In this document: piece after piece, positions 1 to 10,436 of the stretch | Layout: each line of letters starts with the position of its first letter | How positions within the stretch are numbered: position 1 is the stretch's first letter | Source of the DNA: Theropithecus gelada | Taxonomy: Eukaryota; Chordata; Mammalia; Primates; Cercopithecidae | Direction: 5' to 3' | NCBI RefSeq assembly: GCF_003255815.1 | Contig: NC_037682.1 | Location: 9,984,711-10,048,710, forward strand | DNA length: 64,000 nt | Made by a program: the position numbers and the translations under genes | The notes under the pieces: generated by a model | What the model saw: the letters and a program-made list of their open reading frames with translations, nothing else | Database searches by the model: none | Told to the model about the DNA's origin: nothing

Positions 1-1129
1 ACATCCCCAACCTGACCTCGGCTCCCACCTTGCTCTGCCTTTCTCTGCTCAGCTCCACCTGTGGCCCTAGCTCCTCCCTGTGTCTGCTCCCCGCCTTGAC
101 CTTGGTTCATTCCTAGGGTCTCCCTCTGGGCCTCCTACCATATATGCAGCTCCTTGACTCACCATTTTGAGTCCTGTCGAACTCTAGTCTGCAAGTGGCC
201 CCTTTTCTTTCCCTGCCCTTTCCCCCATCTCTGGCTCTGCCCTACACCCTTCCCTATGACCTCTGGTATTGCTCCATTTCATTTCTGGTCTCAGCCTCTC
301 CCCTGACCCCTCCTCACAGTCCTCAATCCCGAGCCTCTGCCCTCAGTCTTCATCTGTACATTTCTGGTCCCTAACAGCCACCTTGTTTCCCTGCCTGTAT
401 TTCACATGCTCACCCTGGCCAGGACCCCTGTGCTGTGGGGATCAGGCAGGCTGGCCAGGCTCTGTGGGCTGGAAAGCTCTGGGTGAGGGGCCCCTGGCTT
501 TCAGGAGGGCATAGTTAGTTGGAAGGGGAGAGAGGAAGCCAGGGGAGAGGCTTGTTTGGGCTTTGATTTCTCCGCATCTGCTTGGGAATGCAGCCACTGG
601 CCTTCATTACACAATAGCTTTTAAGCATCCCAGGTCTGCACCCCACCCCACCCCAACACCAGGGCGTGAAGGAAGGAGCATGAGGGGAGACTTCCTGTAG
701 GCAGAGCAGAGCTGGGGTGGAAGTGGCAGTGGATGAGGAAGGGGTGCAGAAGGAGGACTAGCAAGCAGGACAGCGGTCAGGCCCAAGAAGAGGCCTGGAA
801 GTTCTGTACCTGTGTCAGCAGAACAGGCAGTTATCTAGAACGGTGAGAGGCACCCGGCAAGTGAGAGACAGTGTGGCTGTAGACGACAGTGTGGGACTGG
901 ATGCACCGTGATGTGTGTCAGGAGTGATGGCTGTGACAGTGGGGGATGAAGACAGAGACTGGGTCTCATGATTTCTGATGGAGTGTATCTATAGATGTGT
1001 ATTTCCCCATGGAGTGGTGTTTGCAGTTGTTTCAGTTGCCTTTCTGGGTGGTGGGATGTGACTGGGTTTCCCTGTGTCCTCTGTGAGTGAGGGCTTCTCC
1101 TTCTCTCTCTTCTCCCTCATGCGAAGCTC

Positions 1130-1290
1130 TGCATGGCTTGCCACTTCCTTGCTGTCTTTGTGCAAGTCACCACAGCTGTCTGGGCCTCAGTTTGCCCATC
1201 TATGGAGTGGCAGGGAAGAGGACAGAGGGATGTTGTGAGGTTGAAGGAGATCATGTATGTGAAGCACATAGGGAGCATGCTGTGTTAGCT
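1130..1290 (+). repeat. MIR SINE fragment
   Basis: Diverged MIR core: a GTGCAAGTCACC-like word followed by CTCAGTTTGCCCATCTATGG and then TTGTGAGG, in the same order as the MIR consensus on this strand. Called by eye, so the ends are approximate. Confidence 0.55.
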
Positions 1291-1724
1291 AGTATCCTGA
1301 CCATCTCTGATCAGCTACCTGGGCAGGACTGTGTACCTCTGTGCCTGTTAGGTTAGGGCACAGGGCTCCCTACTGAGGAGAAAAGGTAGGGGGATCAGGG
1401 TGTGAGGAGAAGGGATTTCCTCCTTTTCCCTCCCAACAGTTGTTCACAGGCCTTACTGGTGCAAGGCTATGGAGGAACAAGTACTGGTGCCGGGTACTAC
1501 AGAGGGCAGGGAAGATGGGAGTCTGCCCGAGGGTGGAGAGGCCTGGCAAGGGTGAGGGGCCATGAGAGGAGCCAGCCATGAGGTGCGAGTTGGGCACCAG
1601 ATGGGCTGAGGCCCCCTGGGGGCAGCCCCCAAACCCCTTCCTTCCCTGGTGACACATCAGCTCCCACTACAGCGTCAGTAGCAGCTCTCAGAGAGTGGGG
1701 AGGCGGCAGCAAAATAAGAGAAAA

Positions 1725-1880
1725 GCAATTTGACGTTTCTAATAAAGCGTCGCTCCACTTTGCCAAATTAATTTTGACTCCCATAATTATTTGCTGTAGG
1801 AGCGGCTGCGTTCTCCCCACCGCCGCCTAATGAGGTAATTGGGGAATTAGGAATTAATGACTTTAACAGAAGTGACAACT
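1725..1880. promoter_or_regulatory. AT-rich island with clustered homeodomain-type sites
   Basis: Within GC-rich intron, this stretch holds AAATTAATTT, CATAATTATTT, CCTAATGAGG, GTAATTGGGG and GGAATTAATGAC, about six TAAT-core words in 120 bases. Such clusters are typical of neuronal homeodomain/POU-bound enhancers. No activity or conservation could be tested here; this is a candidate only. Confidence 0.35.
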
Positions 1881-2299
1881 GACTTCACACTGGGAGAGGC
1901 TCTGGGGAGCTGCCTCTCCCCCGGAGTGCAGGGCCCTGAGCTTGACTGCCTCCTAGGAAACCCAGGTGTCCTGCCTTCCAGCTCCCTGGCCGGCTCTCTG
2001 CCAGCCTGGCTCCCAGACCGCATGTGCTCCTTGACCACCATCACTGCCTGGGCTGAGCCTGCGGGGAGAAATCCTCAGAGGAATCCAGGGAGCTGATGCT
2101 ATTCTGGGTGATATTATTACTAACAATAGTACCGAGGAGGATCGACTGTTCCCTTCCCGTGTGTGGGGAGCAGATGATCAGCCCGTCTCCCTGGGGATGT
2201 TGTCAGTCTGTGGGTGGTGGATGGGTGGGGCTTGCTAATACTCTTTTTAGGCAAGCCCAGCCTCAGTTTCCCTGCTTTACTGCATCTGAGGAGAGAGGC

Positions 2300-2360
2300 T
2301 GCATGCATGTATGACTGTGTGCATGCATGTGTGTGTTAGCGTGCATGCATGCATATATGT
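2300..2360 (+). repeat. TGCATG-rich simple repeat
   Basis: A (TGCA)/(TG)-rich microsatellite-like patch with six overlapping or adjacent TGCATG hexamers. TGCATG is the RBFOX RNA-binding word, but low-complexity expansion explains the cluster equally well. Confidence 0.6.
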
Positions 2361-2924
2361 ATGTGGTTTTCCCAGGTTCTGAGAAGGAGACAACTGGACC
2401 CCACAAGTGGGAAGGGATAGGACATGGGTCTTCTGAGCCACAGCTGCAAACCTTGTCCCCCAACTCTCTCTGCCAAACCCTAACCCTTGCCCCATCTGTG
2501 AGCCACCCCTGCCAACACCCCCAGTGCCACCAAGCCTCTCGGCTCTGCTAGATGCAGGAAAGAGGTGGCAGCTGAATGTTCCACATGTCCAGGTCATGGG
2601 GCATTCTTTCAAGAAGATCCCAAGAGTGTAGTGTGTTTCTATGGTGATGGGCTGGGTGCCTGAGAGTGTGTGAGCCAGGGGGTCTGAGTGAACCTGTGTG
2701 AGTGTCTGTTCCCTGTGGGAGGAGAGCTGAGACCGCATTCAGGAGTGCTGCTGGGAGGTTCAGGGAAATGAAACAGGGGGTCAGGCTTAGTGCCCGGTGG
2801 GCCTTCATTGGCTTGGTTAGATGCCTTTGGTCTTGAAGGTAGGTTGGCCTCAGCAGCCTCTTGGATCATCCCACACCCCCACCTCTTTGAGTCAGGGTCT
2901 TCCTAGGCTGGTGGGCAAAGAGAG

Positions 2925-3130
2925 AGAACACTGGCTTTGAAGTCAGACTAGCTGGGGTTCAAATCTGGGGCTTCCTTCTCATGAGCTGCAAGATTTTGAG
3001 ATGTTATTTAACTATGTTGAGCCTCAGTCTCTTTCTTGATGAAACAGGGAGCTATGAGCTTCTTCAGCGGGTTGGTGTGGGGAAGAGAGCATGCATGTAC
3101 AGTACCCACACAGGGCCTGGCATGATTTAG
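2925..3130 (+). repeat. MIR SINE
   Basis: It begins with a GAACACTGGCTTTGAAGTCA-type word, then GGTTCAAATCTGGG, then GAGCCTCAGTCTCTTT and ends near GGGCCTGGCATGATTTAG. This is the order of the MIR consensus, sense orientation, with ordinary old divergence. Confidence 0.7.
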
Positions 3131-4071
3131 GTTTCAGTGAAGCCCTCCCTCTCACTCTAGCACCACAGACAGAACTCTTCCTGGGCTGATCCTGGGTTGC
3201 CTTTGCAGGGTGTACCATGGGCCTGGGTCCCAGAGATTGCTTAGGTTCTTTCTCCCCTTCTCCAGGCCTCTGTCCCTGTCTGTACTCTGCCTGTCCTTCC
3301 CCAGCCCCTAGCTCCAGTCCCTACCCCGACACCCCCATGATCCCCTTTCTTGGTCAGTCTAGCATAGTTTGTCCGTCAGCTCTTCTGGTGTCCATCCCAC
3401 CATACACACAGTCCACACCCCCAACCTCTACCCCCATGGCTGCAGAGGGGCCACCCCCATACTCAGAGCCTGACCTACTTTGGGCCTGAGAGGCTGCCAG
3501 GAGAGGCATGCTAATGCCCTGGTGTGGGTGGGAGCACCCTGGGGGCCTGCCTGGTGCAGAGCATACTGGGGAGGAGAGGCTGGAGGCTGGGGACTGGGGA
3601 GGGGCTGGGGATCAGACCTTCCTCTGGCAGAGGCCAGCTTCTGTGGACTTATCTGCTGGTCTTGCTTTAGGGAGGCCTCTGCCCTCTATACCCCGAGCTG
3701 GTCCCCAGCTTGGCCCAATCACCCCTGTCTGGGCCCAGTGGCCTTTGCACAGAGTAGGTGCTCTATGAATATTTGTGAATATCCAGGACAAACCAAAAGG
3801 CAAGAGACAGGTGTGGTTAGTCTAAGGCGCTCCAGGCCCAGGATCTGCACCCCACAGTGTCTGCCCCCACCTCCAGCCTCAGGTTACTCCCTTGCATGTG
3901 GGGAAGGGTAGCCAGCCTGCCCACCTCCTCCAGTGGTTGAGACCTGGGAAACGTGACTTGTAAAGCTGTAAAGTGCTGCGGAGCTGGGCTAGTGGTGGCC
4001 ACAGGAGTAGCCACTGCAAGGGATGAATGGTAGCTCCCTCTGGTGGCTGACCTCCACCTCCCTGTCCCCAG

Positions 4072-4243
4072 GACCAGGGCACCGTGGGGGTGATCTTTAA
4101 TGTGGGCACGGACGACATTACCATCGACGAGCCCAACGCCATCGTAAGCGACGGCAAATACCACGTGGTGCGCTTCACTCGAAGCGGCGGCAACGCCACC
4201 CTGCAGGTGGACAGCTGGCCGGTCAACGAGCGGTACCCGGCAG
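4072..4243 (+). CDS. NRXN2: NRXN2 coding exon, LNS6 domain
   Basis: 172-bp exon between acceptor CCCCAG and donor GTAGGC. It starts in phase 0 and ends one base into a Gly codon. It encodes DQGTVGVIFNVGTDD through NERYPAG, part of the sixth LNS (laminin-neurexin-SHBG) domain. That domain carries the Ca2+-dependent binding face for neuroligins and LRRTMs. The FTRSGGNATLQVDSWPV stretch is a family hallmark and NAT is a possible N-glycosylation sequon. The exon ends exactly at splice site 4, so it joins either to the 90-bp exon at 8071 or directly to 11557; both joins keep the frame (Gly codon). Confidence 0.97.
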
Positions 4244-4460
4244 GTAGGCGGCGCGGGCCCGCGGAGGAGGCACGGTGGCGGGGCGGGGCGGGTGGCGGCC
4301 TCTGGGCGGGTGGGTAGGAGTGCGGCCGCACCGGGGCGGGGCCAAGCGGCTCTGGGGCGGTGCGGGGCTACTGGAGAGACTAAGCTTGTGAGGCGGGACT
4401 AGGGCAGGGGCGTGGCTAGGAAAAGTCGGGATTTGTGAGGGCGGGGCGAGACCTTGGTGG
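4244..4460 (+). promoter_or_regulatory. Intragenic CpG/GC-box-rich segment
   Basis: Directly after the 172-bp exon are several GGGGCGGGG/GGGCGGGG words, CGCGGGCCCGCGG and NotI-like GCGGCCGC, so CpG density is far above the flanking intron. This may be only a GC-rich exon shore. A weak internal promoter is possible, since short neurexin transcripts from internal promoters are known for NRXN1, but nothing here proves one. Confidence 0.3.
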
Positions 4461-4539
4461 TGCGAATGCGCCCCCTATAGGGGAGGGTGCAGGGCTAAGG
4501 TGGGAAGGCTGCAAGGCTAGGGTCCAGTTTGGGGGTGGG

Positions 4540-5470
4540 GGGAGAAGAGGAGGGAGGGTAGAGGTGAGGAGAATCTGATGCGATTGAGGAAAGGGTGAGT
4601 TCAGAAATGAGGGAGACAGATGCAGAAACAGGAGAGAAAATCCAGAAGTAACATAAAACGTGTCTTGGCAAGGAGACGGGGCTGTTACCAAGGGCAGAGC
4701 CAAGGAAAGAACCAAGGTCCTTATAAAGAGCAAGTCAGAGATCCACTTAGGAGATCCACTTAGGAGATCTAACGAAGGAAGAGAAGTAGCCATGGAGACT
4801 CAGAGTGAAGGACCCCAGTGTCCAAGGCAGTGAGGGACATGGTGAAAGGAAGGGAGAGACAAGTGACAACAAAAATGAAACACAGGGTCATGTGCATTCA
4901 ACAACCTTTGTTGACAACCTGTTTAGGCATCAGGGCTTGTGCTAGGTCCTGGGGACTCAGTCCCTGCTTGCAGGGAGCCTTGAGAATGCAAACAGACCAA
5001 GTTCGACAGGGTGACAGCTGTGGCGGCCAAGGACAAACCAAGGTCTGAGGAGTGCAGGAGAGGGACAGAGATGAGGACATGGGGGAAGTGAGGAGACAGA
5101 GACTGAAAGATGTTGAGGGAGGCAGAGATAGAGCCTCAGAATGAGAGGAAACCGGAGGGGAAGCAATGGAAAGATAAGGAGATAGTACTGAACTATACGC
5201 AAAGACAAGGAGAGATGCGGAGAGGTAGATGGAGATGCTGACATGCAGGCCCAGGGAGAGAAGAGGTGGACAGAGCCTTGGAAGGGAGCGGAGGAGAGCC
5301 CCAGCATGGGAGATAAAGAGGGAGTGGAAACAGAAACACTGCAGGGAAAACTGCAGAAACACAGAGATGCTGAGATACTGTCTGAGCGACATTGCAGTCA
5401 GGGCCTGACTGAGAAGTGGAGTGAGCATCTGCGACCTCCATCACTCTCCCAGGAGGAGAGACAGCCAGGC
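4540..5470 (+). repeat. Purine-rich (GA) low-complexity tract
   Basis: About 900 bases with strong purine bias on the + strand, made of degenerate AGAGAC/GGAGA words. Long reading frames on the opposite strand (Ser/Leu/Pro-rich) are by-products of this bias and have no coding features. Confidence 0.5.
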
Positions 5471-6289
5471 TGAGGCGGAGAAGCTGCCCCATGCTGACTG
5501 CGAGGGGCAGGGGCAAAAGGCCAATGTGTAAACCTTCATGGGCTCATCTATGCTGGAGTAAAGATGCCAGTACAGGCTTATGACACCAGTTATGCAGGCT
5601 TGTAGCCAGACATTTCTGGAAAGTCACTGGAGATAAAGAGGCCCACGTGGCCCCCTAATACCTACAGAGGCTGATGTACACACAGGTCAACCTTAGACAT
5701 ATGGACAACTGCAGACATTCGTATGGTCAGACAGACACATGAAAAAGCAGCTCTGCAGAGGGATGCCAGCCTACATCAAGGCCCTGGGTACATGTAGGGA
5801 CACTCAAGACCCACCAACCCTCCTACACTAAATTCCACTTACCCCCCGTGCCCCGCAACAAGCCAACACTGACAGCTCTGGCTGCGTAGGCATGATCCCT
5901 GTGGGCAGCAGACTTCTCTCATTCTCCGACGCACACACACTAGGGCAACCTTTGTAGCAGTGATGACATTGGCCTGTGCTGGATAGGGCTGGGCTCAGAA
6001 GCATGAAGGCCTCACCATGTCAAGCCAGGACTTGGATCTAGAGCTTCTCCCCTTGGGGCCCAGCAGGCCACCAGTCAGGATGGAAGAATTATTCCTGCTC
6101 TCCTCTCCTCAGGGACCCCTGACTAGGGGTGAGGAAAGGCTGCTGGGTGCCCCTTGCCTGTAAAGGGGAGTAACATGAGGGCCTGGTGGTTGCCTTTGTG
6201 TACTGAGGGCAGATCCTGAGCAATACCAGCAGGTCAGATCAGCAGTATGCATGGGCCCGGAGAGGGGAGACCCTCTGACTCTTTGAGAG

Positions 6290-6502
6290 CACAGAGACAC
6301 AGCCCATGGATTCTGAGTCAGAAGGACCTGGGTTTTAATCCTGGATCTCCCACTGGCAAGTGTGTAACCTTGGACAAGTCATCTAGCCTCTCTGAATCTC
6401 AGTTTCCACCTCTGAAAGGTGACTTACCTCATAGCAATACTGTGAGAATGTCATTGAACGCTAGAATGGCATGGCATAGCAAAGGTGCTCAATAAATAGG
6501 AC
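6290..6502 (+). repeat. MIR SINE
   Basis: Nearly full-length MIR: GGACCTGGGTTTTAATCC, then TAACCTTGGACAAGTCAT, CTGAATCTCAGTTTCCACC, and a tail GGTGCTCAATAAATAG. Sense orientation. Confidence 0.8.
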
Positions 6503-7542
6503 TTTTGTTAGAATTTTTATATACTCAGCCTCCCTCCAGGCAGATGTACATTCTTCTCTTCCTCTTGGAGACACACACACAGGATTGAATGATCTGTTTT
6601 TAATTTAAACACAAATGTCCTGAATCTATAGGGAAAGCAGAATCTCCTTGCCTCATAAGCACCTAAGGAGGCACCATCCATACCCATATGAACACGTTGT
6701 GTGCACCTTCATGGGAGGTGTACCTAGGCAGGCCCAGGCCCGGATCTCTGGGCAGGTGAGCGCAGCTGTGCAGTGAGAGATGACAGGAAAAGCCTCTTGG
6801 CCCCACCAGTGTGCACTGAATAGTTTGTCAGTGGCTTAAATGGGAGGAGTGGCCAGATTCTCAAAGGAAATCAGTTCCCTTTCCACTGCTGCAGACCGGG
6901 ATCACCCACAGCTCACAGAGGAGCACAGATCCTCTCAGGCGCACTGACGAACCCCTTTCCACATAGGCTTGTGTGCACACACACACATTCACACACATTC
7001 CCCTTCCCAGTCTCCAGGGGCTGGAGATTGGTGAGCAGAGAGAGGAACAGGTGGGTATCCCAATGGACAGCCAAGCTTGGAAAAGAGATGGGGGCTGGAA
7101 CTGGGGGGAGGAGCCTGGAAAAGAAAGGCTGAGGGCCTGGCAGGGTGAGCAAGATGAGGTCCTGAGACAGCAAGGAGAGGAGACTGGGCTCTGAGCAGAA
7201 AATGGTCAAGGTGCATTCAGGGCAGAGAAGGGTGCAGAGAAGGGTGGCGGGGGACTGTCTGCAGGGGAGGAGAAAGGGGCCAAAGAGAAGGTGAGAAGGG
7301 GAAGAGGGCTGCTGGATGATGGTCCAGCTCCCACACCACACCTGTAGCGGCTGCCCAGTAGAATGGGAGCCCTGACCAGGGTGAGGAGGCCTTGTAGGGA
7401 GTGCAGTGGTGGGGTTGGGAGCAGGAGGGACTTAAGGGGGACGGTGGTGGTGGGGTCAGGGGTGTGGTATGAGGTGGAAATTGAGGGGAAGCTGGGAGTG
7501 GAGCACGAAGGCAAAGGGAGTTGAGGTGGCCTGGAGAAGTGG

Positions 7543-7780
7543 TTTAAATCTCACTGTTCAATGCGCGTGCTGGGTGGCCCCCTAAATGCCGCATAAACCC
7601 CGCTTAACCCATCCCTCCCACTTCTAAACCGCCCTCTAAACGCAGGAACCAGCTGGGCCACTGATGCCTCCCACCCCCAACTTAAACCTGCTAAATGCCC
7701 CTCCCCTGCCTGCCCCCCAACTTTGGGATGGGGAAGGAAGGGGGCCACAGCAGCTTAACCACAGATAAACCTGTTTAACC
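7543..7780 (+). promoter_or_regulatory. NRXN2: Upstream intronic TAAAC/TTAAC cluster (candidate splicing element)
   Basis: Eleven to twelve TAAA/TAAC words (TTTAAAT, CTAAAT, ATAAAC, CTTAACC, CTAAACC, CTAAACG, CTTAAACC, CTAAATG, CTTAACC, ATAAAC, TTTAACC) in 240 bases of otherwise GC-rich intron, ending 290 bases before the SS4 exon. UAAA/UUAA words are bound by the STAR proteins SAM68 and SLM2 and CUAAC-type words by Quaking; assigning this cluster to them is inference. Confidence 0.4.
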
Positions 7781-8070
7781 TCTGACATTTGACCTTCCAG
7801 CTCCCTTTCTTTTGTGTCCCTTTCCTTTTCTTCTTTTCTCATCTCTTTTGCTTTGGGTTGCTCCTGCCCCCAGGGTGGGGCTGGCTCTGAACCAGAGCCT
7901 AGGGAGGGGGTCGAGGGAGAAGAGGGGCCCAGCGTTTCTTTTCCTCCCTTCCCCTCTTTCTGTGGATGTTGCTGCTTACTCTGAGTCTCCTGAGGATTGC
8001 GTAATTACTTTTCTAACTCCTTTGGACTTCGCCGCCTGAGAAACCTACTGTCTTTCTAAACTTTTCCAAG

Positions 8071-8160
8071 GAAACTTTGATAACGAGCGCCTGGCGATTG
8101 CTAGACAGAGAATCCCCTACCGGCTTGGTCGAGTAGTAGATGAGTGGCTGCTCGACAAAG
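8071..8160 (+). CDS. NRXN2: NRXN2 alternative exon at splice site 4 (SS4)
   Basis: 90-bp cassette exon, acceptor TTCCAAG and donor GTAATT, in symmetrical phase so that skipping keeps the frame. With the borrowed G it encodes the 30-residue SS4 insert, beginning GNFDNERLAIARQ and ending VVDEWLLDK, inserted between YPAG and GRQLTIF of LNS6. Presence of this insert is known to permit cerebellin binding and to weaken or block LRRTM and some neuroligin interactions. The adjacent 3' intron begins with a UUAA-rich element, fitting the known control of neurexin SS4 skipping by STAR-family RNA-binding proteins. The coding sequence is intact. Confidence 0.97.
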
Positions 8161-8216
8161 GTAATTAACCAGAATTAATTAATTAATTAATTAACTTTAA
8201 AAACACTATCTTAAAG
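8161..8216 (+). promoter_or_regulatory. NRXN2: UUAA-rich intronic splicing element after the SS4 exon
   Basis: Starting at the donor, 55 bases contain eight TTAA words, five of them in tandem, plus ATTAACC and CTTTAAAAA. Clustered UWAA words just downstream of the SS4 exon are the established type of response element through which SLM2/T-STAR and relatives promote exon skipping in Nrxn genes. The position and composition here match; the protein assignment rests on that literature. Confidence 0.75.
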
Positions 8217-8990
8217 GTGCAGAGCTCTCTCTTTCCCCCTCCATGCCTTCACCAACGCCCACCCGCAAGTGAAGGGACAATTGGCTAGCCAGAATGCTCC
8301 CTTCCCCTTTGGAGTCAAGGGTCTGTCTGTGCATTTCAGAGTGGTGGTTTTTGGGGTAGGAGTGGGGTTTTTCCTTAGAAGTAGGGGGAGTCTTGTTCTC
8401 TTTCTAAACCTGGGATCAACTACGGTAATCCACAAGATCCCTACCATGGGAGCTCCCCACTGCGATCCCAGCAGTAAATCACAAGCAGGCTGGGAATGCA
8501 GGTTGTAGGTAGGTTCCCTCTGCCCAGAATCATCTCGGAGGCTTGGTAAAGGGCCAACGGAGGGCCACAGAGCATGCAGAGGCAGGAAGCCTTTGGAAGG
8601 CAGGAAGGCTGACCTGAGGAGGGTTAGGAAGGCTTCACCAGAGCCATGTGAGGAGAAGAGAGAAGAGTGGGGGCCTCAGATCCTACTGGAAGACCCCCAA
8701 AGAGAGTGCTGTGGGGCTGCTGTCTCTGGAACAGGCCCAACTTAGTCCAGAAGGCCTCTGAGAAGTTGAGGAGAGACTAAGGGAGGTGGGGCAGGAGATG
8801 GTGGGCCCATAGGGATTTCTACTCCTGCTTGGCTGATGAGGAAGACCGAGCAAGACCTTTTGAGGCCTGAGTGTGGTGAGATGTTGCTGGATGTGATAGA
8901 GAAGGCTTCTTGTCACCAAGGGAAGTTGGGGACCAAGGGCAAATCCATCCCATTCCCTTTTGCGGGGGCGGGGGGGCGAGCTCTGTACCT

Positions 8991-9325
8991 CTAAGGCTAA
9001 ACTCTAAGGGGGAAGTAGAACTGTTAAACCTCCACTTAACCAGCTGATAACTGTGCTTTTAAATGTCCACTGGGGCCTTCCCCAACTAAAACCCCCAAAT
9101 GTAACTTCTAGCCCCCCATGCCTGTGGGGCCTAAACCTGCTGATAACCAGATGTGATAAACCCATAACAGGACAAAAAGTTAAAGGGACTGTAACACACA
9201 TCGCTAAAACCTACAGCCCCCAGCCACACTGGGCTGCTCTCTCCAGCGGGGTGAACTTTAACCCTTTGAGGAGTTCATGGCGGATGGGGCCAGGGGCCAC
9301 AGGGACCAAGTTTGCTAACACTGTG
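8991..9325 (+). promoter_or_regulatory. NRXN2: Downstream intronic TAAAC/TAACC cluster 1
   Basis: More than fifteen TAAA or TAAC words, including GCTAAACTC, TGTTAAACC, CTTAACCAG, GATAACTG, TTTTAAATG, CTAAAACC, CCTAAACC, GATAACCAG, GATAAACCC, AGTTAAAGG and GCTAAAACC, within 335 bases. It lies 0.8-1.2 kb after the SS4 exon. Word choice resembles the upstream cluster, suggesting a common factor; function untested. Confidence 0.4.
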
Positions 9326-9589
9326 GCTTCCTCTCCATTACCCACCTCCCTCTTCCAGAATCAGAGAGGCCAAGGGAGCGGCCTGGGCTGAGGCTGGGAC
9401 AACTTGTGACCCCAATGGCAGGGAGAGTTGGACAGGCCCTACTGGGGGGTGGGGGAGGAATTGTGGTTTAGATGAAGGAGAGCCGGGACCCTCCTTCCCC
9501 TTCTCCTTAGATCTGACTTTCCTCTTCTAGAAAATAACCAATTGGACTAGAGAGGTAGTTCCCAAAGTGTGAAAGAAGGAACTCGCTTT

Positions 9590-9815
9590 TTGTGGTCTTA
9601 GCCAAGTACTTCCCCTTTCTGAGGCTCGGCTCTCTCCTTGGTAAGATGGGACAGTGATGGTTACTCAGCCCACCTCACAGGCATGTTGTGAGGGTGAGAG
9701 GAAAGAAACATCAGGAAAGTATCCCAGAACAAGGTCTGGGGATGCTTGGAGGGCGTATTTTATTGTTAGCGCGTGACATATGGTAGGTGCTCAATAAATA
9801 TTTATTGGATGAATC
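9590..9815 (+). repeat. MIR fragment and L2/MIR-type tail
   Basis: The first part has CTTAGCCAAGTACTTCCCC, GAGGCTCGGCTCTCT and a TTGTGAGGGTGAGAGG word typical of MIR. The second part (9765-9815) has the GTAGGTGCTCAATAAATATT tail shared by MIR and L2. Ends approximate. Confidence 0.55.
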
Positions 9816-10436
9816 CATTTTCCAGTTCCAAAGCATGTCCTATGAAACAGTCCCATGAGATGCTTCACAATAGAGAGATTTGTGGTAGAACGAGTTTGGG
9901 AAATGCTGAATCTTGTTTCTTCCTCTTGGAGATGCCTATGTGCATTGGTTTAATAAAGACTCTGAAAAGCCCTTGGAGAAAGAAACCTGTTTGATTGTGA
10001 AATGTTTGCTTCCCCAACTCATTTGACCACTGTGATCCTTGTCTCCTTTGTTTTCCTCGTGATTCTTGTGTCTGGGGATAAACTTGGATGCAGAGGTCTT
10101 CCTGGGCCTTGCTGGGTCTGGCATTCCAGGGCCTGTCCCAGAGCTGCCACCACTGGCCCTCTGCCTCTTGGGCTCTTGGGCACTGGTAGTGGGCGTTGCT
10201 GGTCCAGGGGCTATACTTGCCTGAGTGGGCAGTGGGAGGGTGCTGGAGGAGGAAGGAAGACTGAGTGGGGGGCTGGGGAGACACACCAGTGGCCATCATT
10301 GGCTAGAGCCTGGAAGGATGTTTGGATGTCCCAGAGGCCTGGGTGTCCCAGAGAACCTGTGTTTCCAAAGAGGTTGTGGGCTTCACAAGTTGGACTCTCC
10401 TCAGCCCAGGTTTTGGGGGCAAGGCTTACAGGCACC

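Larger units (their letters stand above)
1..4071 (+). other. NRXN2: NRXN2 intron (partial), before the LNS6 exon
   Basis: No coding exon found on either strand. The acceptor CCCCAG ends at 4071. It contains MIR-like SINE fragments near 1130-1290 and 2925-3130, a (TGCA)-rich patch at 2300-2360, an L2/MIR tail near 3740-3790 (word GTAGGTGCTCTATGAATATT), and an AT-rich island with homeodomain-type sites near 1725-1880. The rest is unremarkable GC-rich intron. Confidence 0.85.
4244..8070 (+). other. NRXN2: NRXN2 intron upstream of the SS4 exon
   Basis: No exon seen. The first 200 bases are CpG and GC-box rich. Roughly 4540-5470 is strongly purine-rich on this strand, with a 16-base tandem pair near 4740 (GAGATCCACTTAG). 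A MIR lies at 6290-6502. The last 530 bases hold a cluster of TAAAC/TTAAC words (7543-7780). The acceptor of the SS4 exon is a modest TTTCTAAACTTTTCCAAG. Confidence 0.85.

Noticed and set aside
4416..5516. Minus-strand open frames of 107-176 codons opposite the purine-rich tract
   Set aside because: Ser/Leu/Pro-rich translation of a pyrimidine-rich strand; no conserved motif or splice context.
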